A DNA stretch of 17,564 bases, taken from assembly GCA_031552355.1 (NCBI GenBank), contig JAVBMO010000116.1, positions 1 to 17,564 of the forward strand. Reading direction: 5' to 3'. Below, piece after piece: positions 13,669 to 17,564 of this stretch. Made by a program: the position numbers and the translations under genes. Origin of the DNA: JAVBMO01 sp031552355. GTDB lineage: Bacteria > Bacteroidota > Bacteroidia > Bacteroidales > P3. Below the pieces are notes generated by a model. It saw only the letters and a list, made by a program, of their open reading frames with translations, did not search any database and was not told where the DNA came from. Numbering within the stretch: position 1 is the stretch's first letter; the number at the start of each line of letters is the position of its first letter.

Positions 13669-13986
13669 ATGGCATTAGAAATCAACGAAAGTAACTTTGA
13701 AGAATTGGTTGTAAACTCTGACAAACCTGTTCTTTTGGATTTTTGGGCAACTTGGTGCGGCCCTTGCAGAACAATTGCACCAATTATAGATGAATTATAT
13801 TCCGAATACGAAGGAAAAGCCATAATTGGAAAAGTAGATGTGGACAGCAACTCTGCTATTACAGCCAAATATGGTATTCGTAATATCCCTACTCTTATTT
13901 TCATCAAAGGCGGACAAGCTGTAGATAAATTGGTAGGCGCTGCTCAAAAATCAGCTATCAAAGAAAAATTAGACGCAATTCTATAA
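13669..13986 (+). CDS. trxA: thioredoxin
   Basis: 105 residues, full thioredoxin length. The active site WCGPC is present, with redox cysteines C30 and C33. The buried Asp (LLDFWATWC) and the cis-proline P74 in RNIPT are also present, as is the GG turn before the last strand and helix. No signal peptide, so it is cytoplasmic. It reduces protein disulfides, using electrons from thioredoxin reductase, which is not in the window. It has its own -7 box and a strong terminator. The assignment is secure; which of several thioredoxin paralogues it is cannot be told. Confidence 0.95.
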   Translation: MALEINESNFEELVVNSDKPVLLDFWATWCGPCRTIAPIIDELYSEYEGKAIIGKVDVDSNSAITAKYGIRNIPTLIFIKGGQAVDKLVGAAQKSAIKEKLDAIL

Positions 13987-14010
13987 AAGAAAGCGATTTT
14001 TTAATTCTGT

Positions 14011-14047
14011 AGCTGTCTATATCGTTGAACAATATAGGCAGCTTTTT
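14011..14047 (+). terminator. intrinsic terminator after trxA
   Basis: AGCTGTCTATAT (14011-14022) pairs with ATATAGGCAGCT (14032-14043) over 12 positions including one G-T pair, with a 9-base loop and TTTTT. It ends only 11 bp before the next start codon, so it could also attenuate the DUF58 gene. Confidence 0.8.
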
Positions 14048-14058
14048 GTTTTTTTACT

Positions 14059-14973
14059 ATGTTTGATATTCAACATTTAGAGCAATATAAATCATTGGAA
14101 ATCTTGGCGAAACAAGTCGTTGAGGGATTTATTACCGGCTTGCACAAAAGCCCTTTTCATGGATTTTCAGTAGAATTTGCCGAACACAAACTTTATAATC
14201 AAGGGGAAAACACCAAAAATATAGACTGGAAACTTTTTGGAAGAACCGACAAACTATTTTCCAAACGTTTTGAGGAAGAAACCAATTTAAGATGTCATCT
14301 TTTAATTGATGTATCTTCTTCAATGAATTTCCCTAATGGTTCGAAAAGCCTTTCCAAACTTAATTTTTCGATTTATGCCGCTGCTGTTCTTATTGAACTG
14401 CTAAAGAAACAACGGGATGCTTTTTCGCTTACTTTTTTTTCCGACGATATTGAATATCAATCACAAGTAAAGTCGAGTACGTTACACAAGATGCATCTTT
14501 TTTCGGAAATGGAACAACTGTTGAAAAAAGAAAAAGACTTAACACAAAAAAAATCGGATATTTCCTCTGTTTTACATTATATTGCAGAACAAATACATCA
14601 ACGGTCTTTGGTTGTTATTTTTAGCGATGCTTTGGGTTCAAATGCTTCTAACGAAAAGGTTTTAGCTGCATTACAACATTTACGCCATTGTAAGCATGAA
14701 GTCTTATTTTTTCATGTTTTTGACAAATCCAAAGAAGTTGATTTTGAATATCCGTCGCGTCCATATTATTTTATAGACAAAGAAACCGGCGAAAAAATAA
14801 AGCTTCAACCCGAGGAAATTAAAGAACAATATCATCAAGCAATTGTAGAAAAAAACAGAGAATTGAAGAATTTTTGTACAAATTTACGTATTGATTATAT
14901 AGAAGCTAATATCAATGAAGGATTTGATACTATTTTAAAAACTTTTTTATTAAAAAGGAAAAAGTTATATTGA
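14059..14973 (+). CDS. DUF58 protein with von Willebrand A-like domain
   Basis: 304 residues. The DUF58 signature is clear: ENTKNIDWKLFGRTDKLFSKRFEEE at ~50-74. The metal-binding MIDAS motif DVSSS follows, with D84, S86 and S88, and later FSDAL. There is no transmembrane segment. DUF58 proteins usually work beside a MoxR-type AAA+ ATPase in an aerotolerance-like (Bat) operon, as metal-dependent protein-binding or assembly factors. No moxR or bat gene lies beside this one: its neighbours are trxA and an OmpA-like lipoprotein gene. It therefore acts with a distant partner or alone. No separate promoter box is visible in the 72-bp gap, so expression may depend on readthrough of the trxA terminator. 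ATG 14059 gives the expected N-terminus. Confidence 0.88.
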   Translation: MFDIQHLEQYKSLEILAKQVVEGFITGLHKSPFHGFSVEFAEHKLYNQGENTKNIDWKLFGRTDKLFSKRFEEETNLRCHLLIDVSSSMNFPNGSKSLSKLNFSIYAAAVLIELLKKQRDAFSLTFFSDDIEYQSQVKSSTLHKMHLFSEMEQLLKKEKDLTQKKSDISSVLHYIAEQIHQRSLVVIFSDALGSNASNEKVLAALQHLRHCKHEVLFFHVFDKSKEVDFEYPSRPYYFIDKETGEKIKLQPEEIKEQYHQAIVEKNRELKNFCTNLRIDYIEANINEGFDTILKTFLLKRKKLY

Positions 14974-15061
14974 TTGCAAAAAATATCATCAAAAAGTCAA
15001 TATTTTTGTGATATTACTAAAAATGAACGACAATTTGCACCGGCTTTTTAATAATATTTTG

Positions 15062-15069
15062 TATATTTG
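15062..15069 (+). promoter_or_regulatory. -7 box of the OmpA-like/TPR lipoprotein gene
   Basis: TATATTTG matches TAnnTTTG. A TTTG at 15034-15037 lies 24 bp upstream, slightly farther than usual. The start codon is 51 bp downstream. Confidence 0.5.
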
Positions 15070-15120
15070 CAAATTAAATCCGAATAAATAAAATAAACTG
15101 TTGAATTAAAACAAAAATCA

Positions 15121-16956
15121 ATGAAATCAACATTCCGCAATGTATTGTTTTTATGCGCTGTTACTGCCATTGCAGTTTCTTGCGGCAGCATATCATCTAT
15201 GCAAAAAAATCATAATACAGTACGCTATCAACCCTCACCAAATCCTTTGGAAACCAAAGGGCAAAAAATAGTCGTTAATATTAACGAAGCTGTCCCCGCA
15301 AAATATTTCAGAAAAGATGCTGTAGTTATGCTTCAACCTGTTTTTCAGTATGAAGGAGGCTATGTGGATTTAAAACCTATGATTCTGAAAGGCGAAAAAG
15401 TAGAAGGTGAAGGTACTGTTATCAACTATAAAGATGGCGGTCGTATTACTTACACAGATATCATTGATTATAAACCTGGTATGGAAACAGGAAAAGTTTT
15501 CTTGAATCCTGTAGCTTACAAAGCTAAAAAAGTAAATACCGCAGACAAAAACAGAGAAGATGCTTTGAAAAACAATAAAGGCGCTATCAGTTTAGGTGCT
15601 GTAAAAGTTGCAGAAGGTATAAACACAACTTCTGAGAGAGTTTCTACAAAAGGAAATATTTCCATTGCATCGCATAATTATGTAAAACAAGTTGCAAAAC
15701 CGGAAACGGCTACAATCTTTTTCCCTGTAAATATGTCGAATTTAGATTGGAATTTCAGCATTAATAAAGAAAAAGATTCCAAAAATCAAAACGATATGTT
15801 AATTGCTGCTGTAGCTGAAAAAGGACTTCCTAAAGAAGTTGTTATCAACGGTTGGGCTTCACCTGAGGGAGAAGAATCTTTCAACGTTGGACTTTCTAAA
15901 AGACGTGCCGAAACCACAGTAAATGTCATCAACGCAGCTATAGACAAAGGGTTGGAACAAAAAGCCGAAAAATTAGGTATCGCTAAAAACGATATTAAAA
16001 AATATATTGCTGATGCTAAAAAAGACCTTGTAATTTCTTCAAATGCTTTGGGTGAAGACTGGGATAATTTTGTTACCTATGTTGAAGCTTCAAATATTAA
16101 AGAAAAGAACACCATTGTAAATGTTGTAAAATCTCAACCAGACAAAGTAAAAAGAGAACAAGAAATCAGAAATATGTCTTTTGTTTTCAAAGAACTTGCC
16201 ACAAATGTTTTGCCTTATTTGCGTAGAGGTTTAATTGAATTCCACTATACAGCTGCTCAAAAATCAGATCAAGAAATTGGAAAATTGGCTGCTTTGACTC
16301 CAGAAAAACTTACTTTTGACGAGTTGATGTATGCTGCATATTTGAACCACAATAATGCAACTAAAATTAAATTATACAAATATGCTACCGAAAACTTCGG
16401 TTCAGAGTGGACTGCTTGGAACAATGCCGGCGCAGTTTCTTTAGATCTTCAAAACTATACCGAAGCTCAACGTTATTTGACAGTTGCACAAAAATTAGCT
16501 CCTGAAAATCCAACTGTATTGAATAACCTAGGACTATTAGCTATTGCAACTCAAGATTTTGACATGGCATCAAACTATTTCAATCAAGCTAAAGAAAAAG
16601 GTAGCAAAGAAGCTAGTACAAACTTATCGTTGTTGACTTTGATTGGTGGCGATTATGAAAAAGCTACTGAAGAATTGGCTTCTCGTCCTTGTTCTTACAA
16701 CTTGGCTTTTGCTCAATTGATGTCAGGAAGTACAGGAAATGCCATTAAAACTTTAGATTGCTGTATTGACCAAACCGCAGAAGTTTATTATCTTCGTGCT
16801 GTTGCTTATGCTCGTTTAGATGATGCTGCCGGAGTTCTTGAAAATTTAAAATCTGCTTGCGAAATGGAACCTGCTTACAAAGCAACCGCTCAAAAAGATG
16901 TTGAATTTAAAAGATTTTGGAATAATATTGAATTCCAAACTATTGTAACCAAATAA
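15121..16956 (+). CDS. OmpA-like and TPR domain lipoprotein
   Basis: 611 residues. The lipoprotein signal ends VSC with lipid Cys21, followed by GS, so the protein is probably outer-membrane anchored. Residues ~40-180 are beta-rich and unassigned. At ~195-275 there is an OmpA_C-like stretch: an ATIFFPVNMSNLDW strand, then VVINGWASPEGEESFN and GLSKRRAETTVNVI. These are the family's GxASxxGxxxxNxxLSxRRA features, which suggests peptidoglycan binding. Residues ~430-520 hold TPR-like helices (WNNAGAVSLDLQNYTEAQRYL, then NNLGLLAIATQDFDMASNYF and later GDYEKATEEL). OmpA plus TPR proteins are common in Bacteroidota envelopes, but a specific role here is not recognised. It has its own -7 box and terminator. 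Confidence 0.83.
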   Translation: MKSTFRNVLFLCAVTAIAVSCGSISSMQKNHNTVRYQPSPNPLETKGQKIVVNINEAVPAKYFRKDAVVMLQPVFQYEGGYVDLKPMILKGEKVEGEGTVINYKDGGRITYTDIIDYKPGMETGKVFLNPVAYKAKKVNTADKNREDALKNNKGAISLGAVKVAEGINTTSERVSTKGNISIASHNYVKQVAKPETATIFFPVNMSNLDWNFSINKEKDSKNQNDMLIAAVAEKGLPKEVVINGWASPEGEESFNVGLSKRRAETTVNVINAAIDKGLEQKAEKLGIAKNDIKKYIADAKKDLVISSNALGEDWDNFVTYVEASNIKEKNTIVNVVKSQPDKVKREQEIRNMSFVFKELATNVLPYLRRGLIEFHYTAAQKSDQEIGKLAALTPEKLTFDELMYAAYLNHNNATKIKLYKYATENFGSEWTAWNNAGAVSLDLQNYTEAQRYLTVAQKLAPENPTVLNNLGLLAIATQDFDMASNYFNQAKEKGSKEASTNLSLLTLIGGDYEKATEELASRPCSYNLAFAQLMSGSTGNAIKTLDCCIDQTAEVYYLRAVAYARLDDAAGVLENLKSACEMEPAYKATAQKDVEFKRFWNNIEFQTIVTK

Positions 16957-16972
16957 ATTGGGGTAAAAAGTT

Positions 16973-17003
16973 AAAAAAGGTTGCCAAATGGCAACCTTTT
17001 TTT
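16973..17003 (+). terminator. intrinsic terminator after the OmpA/TPR gene
   Basis: AAAAAAGGTTGCC (16973-16985), loop AAAT, GGCAACCTTTTTT (16990-17002): a perfect 13-bp stem with a T-run, 16 bp past the stop. The A-run/T-run symmetry would also work on the minus strand. Confidence 0.9.
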
Positions 17004-17052
17004 GTATAAACAAATACCTAAAAAGCCTCATTTTTTTCTTTCTATTTAGTTA

Positions 17053-17084
17053 TTTGCAACTCTACTTTATAATAAGTACTTTTG
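17053..17084 (+). promoter_or_regulatory. Bacteroidota promoter of polA
   Basis: TTTG (17053-17056) and TACTTTTG (17077-17084) are 20 bp apart, a full match to the phylum -33/-7 consensus. The start codon lies 45 bp downstream. Confidence 0.7.
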
Positions 17085-17129
17085 TTTTGTTTGCTTTCAT
17101 AAATCATATAATGTAAATTATTCTTTTTC

Positions 17130-17564
17130 ATGCAAAAACGACTTTTCTTGTTAGACGGAATGGCATTGGTTTACCGTTCTTTTTACGCCTTAAATAAAAA
17201 TCCGAGAATCAATTCCAAAGGACTAAATACTTCGGCTATCTTGGGCTTTTCCAATACTGTTTGCGATTTAATAAAAAACCAAAAACCCACTCATATTGCT
17301 TGTGCTTTCGACACACAAAAGCCTACTTTCAGGCATGAGAAATTTGAAGCATACAAGGCCCACAGAGACGCCATGCCCGAAGAAATCTGCCATTCTTTAC
17401 CTTATATTTTCCGTTTTTTAGATGCTATGCGCATCCCCATTCTTCGGCAAGAAGGATTTGAAGCCGACGATATTATAGGCACTCTTTCAAAAGAAGCTGA
17501 AAAATCAGGATTTACCGTTTTTATGGTAACGCCCGACAAAGATTTCGGACAATTGGTAAGTGAA
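17130..17564 (+). CDS. polA: DNA polymerase I, 5' end (5'-3' exonuclease domain), runs off the window
   Basis: The first 145 codons are present, open to the window edge. They match the 5'-nuclease (FEN) domain of bacterial Pol I: FLLDGMALVYRSFYAL with metal ligand D9, then AFDTQKPTFRHE with D61. YKAHRDAMPEE follows, then GFEADDIIGTL with E111, D113 and D114, and TPDKDFGQLV with D136 and D138. The enzyme removes RNA primers and fills gaps during lagging-strand synthesis and repair. A short FEN-only protein cannot be excluded because the polymerase part is outside the window, but the opening is typical of full-length PolA. ATG 17130 is the only start before the conserved N-terminus. Confidence 0.92.
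   Translation, partial: MQKRLFLLDGMALVYRSFYALNKNPRINSKGLNTSAILGFSNTVCDLIKNQKPTHIACAFDTQKPTFRHEKFEAYKAHRDAMPEEICHSLPYIFRFLDAMRIPILRQEGFEADDIIGTLSKEAEKSGFTVFMVTPDKDFGQLVSE

Noticed and set aside
14059..14973. Bat/MoxR aerotolerance operon
   Set aside because: Only the DUF58 component is present; the genes on both sides are unrelated to that operon.
15034..15069. Full -33/-7 promoter for the OmpA/TPR gene
   Set aside because: The -7 box is good, but the TTTG lies 24 bp away, outside the usual ~20-bp spacing, so only the -7 box is annotated.

Overview
The window looks like chromosomal DNA of a member of the Bacteroidota, probably Bacteroidia. The evidence is AT-rich sequence, TAnnTTTG-type -7 promoter boxes before most genes, lipoprotein signals with Asp after the lipid Cys, and three proteins ending in type IX secretion system (T9SS) sorting domains. 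There are also a seven-helix membrane-bound AraC regulator and many short dispersed repeats of the kind seen in this phylum. No species can be named from sequence alone.

Layout. 1-1447 is a complete IS4-family insertion sequence whose left end lies exactly on the window edge. It abuts a 53-codon C-terminal scrap of a membrane protein gene (1448-1609). 1610-1982 is a GC-rich, palindrome-rich spacer. An AraC-type membrane regulator (1983-3140) and a DUF4382 lipoprotein with a good promoter and terminator (3465-4259) follow. 4260-10938 is an accessory block of three cell-surface genes. Gene 1 (4934-6601) is a YD/RHS-like repeat protein. Gene 2 (6724-8856) is a two-block leucine-rich-repeat protein broken by two in-frame stops. 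Gene 3 (9427-10938) is an intact single-block LRR paralogue. All three share a ~100-bp upstream leader and a signal-peptide start. All three also end in the same 285-bp T9SS tail, which carries an in-frame palindromic insert. Only the middles differ, so the block looks like a modular surface-protein cassette that evolves by repeat recombination and module exchange.

From 11 kb on the window reads as ordinary core chromosome: an M20 dipeptidase, an OmpH/Skp-like membrane-anchored protein, thioredoxin, a DUF58 (von Willebrand A) protein, an OmpA-like/TPR lipoprotein, and the 5' end of DNA polymerase I. Here most genes have their own TAnnTTTG box and are separated by hairpin terminators, so they are probably transcribed singly.

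The most noteworthy signals are the shared leader/variable middle/shared tail design, the palindrome inside the sorting domain, and the doubly nonsense-mutated LRR unit. Also notable are a perfect 17-bp hairpin without a U-tract at 12620-12659 and the IS-adjacent gene remnant. No CRISPR array, tRNA or rRNA was seen.
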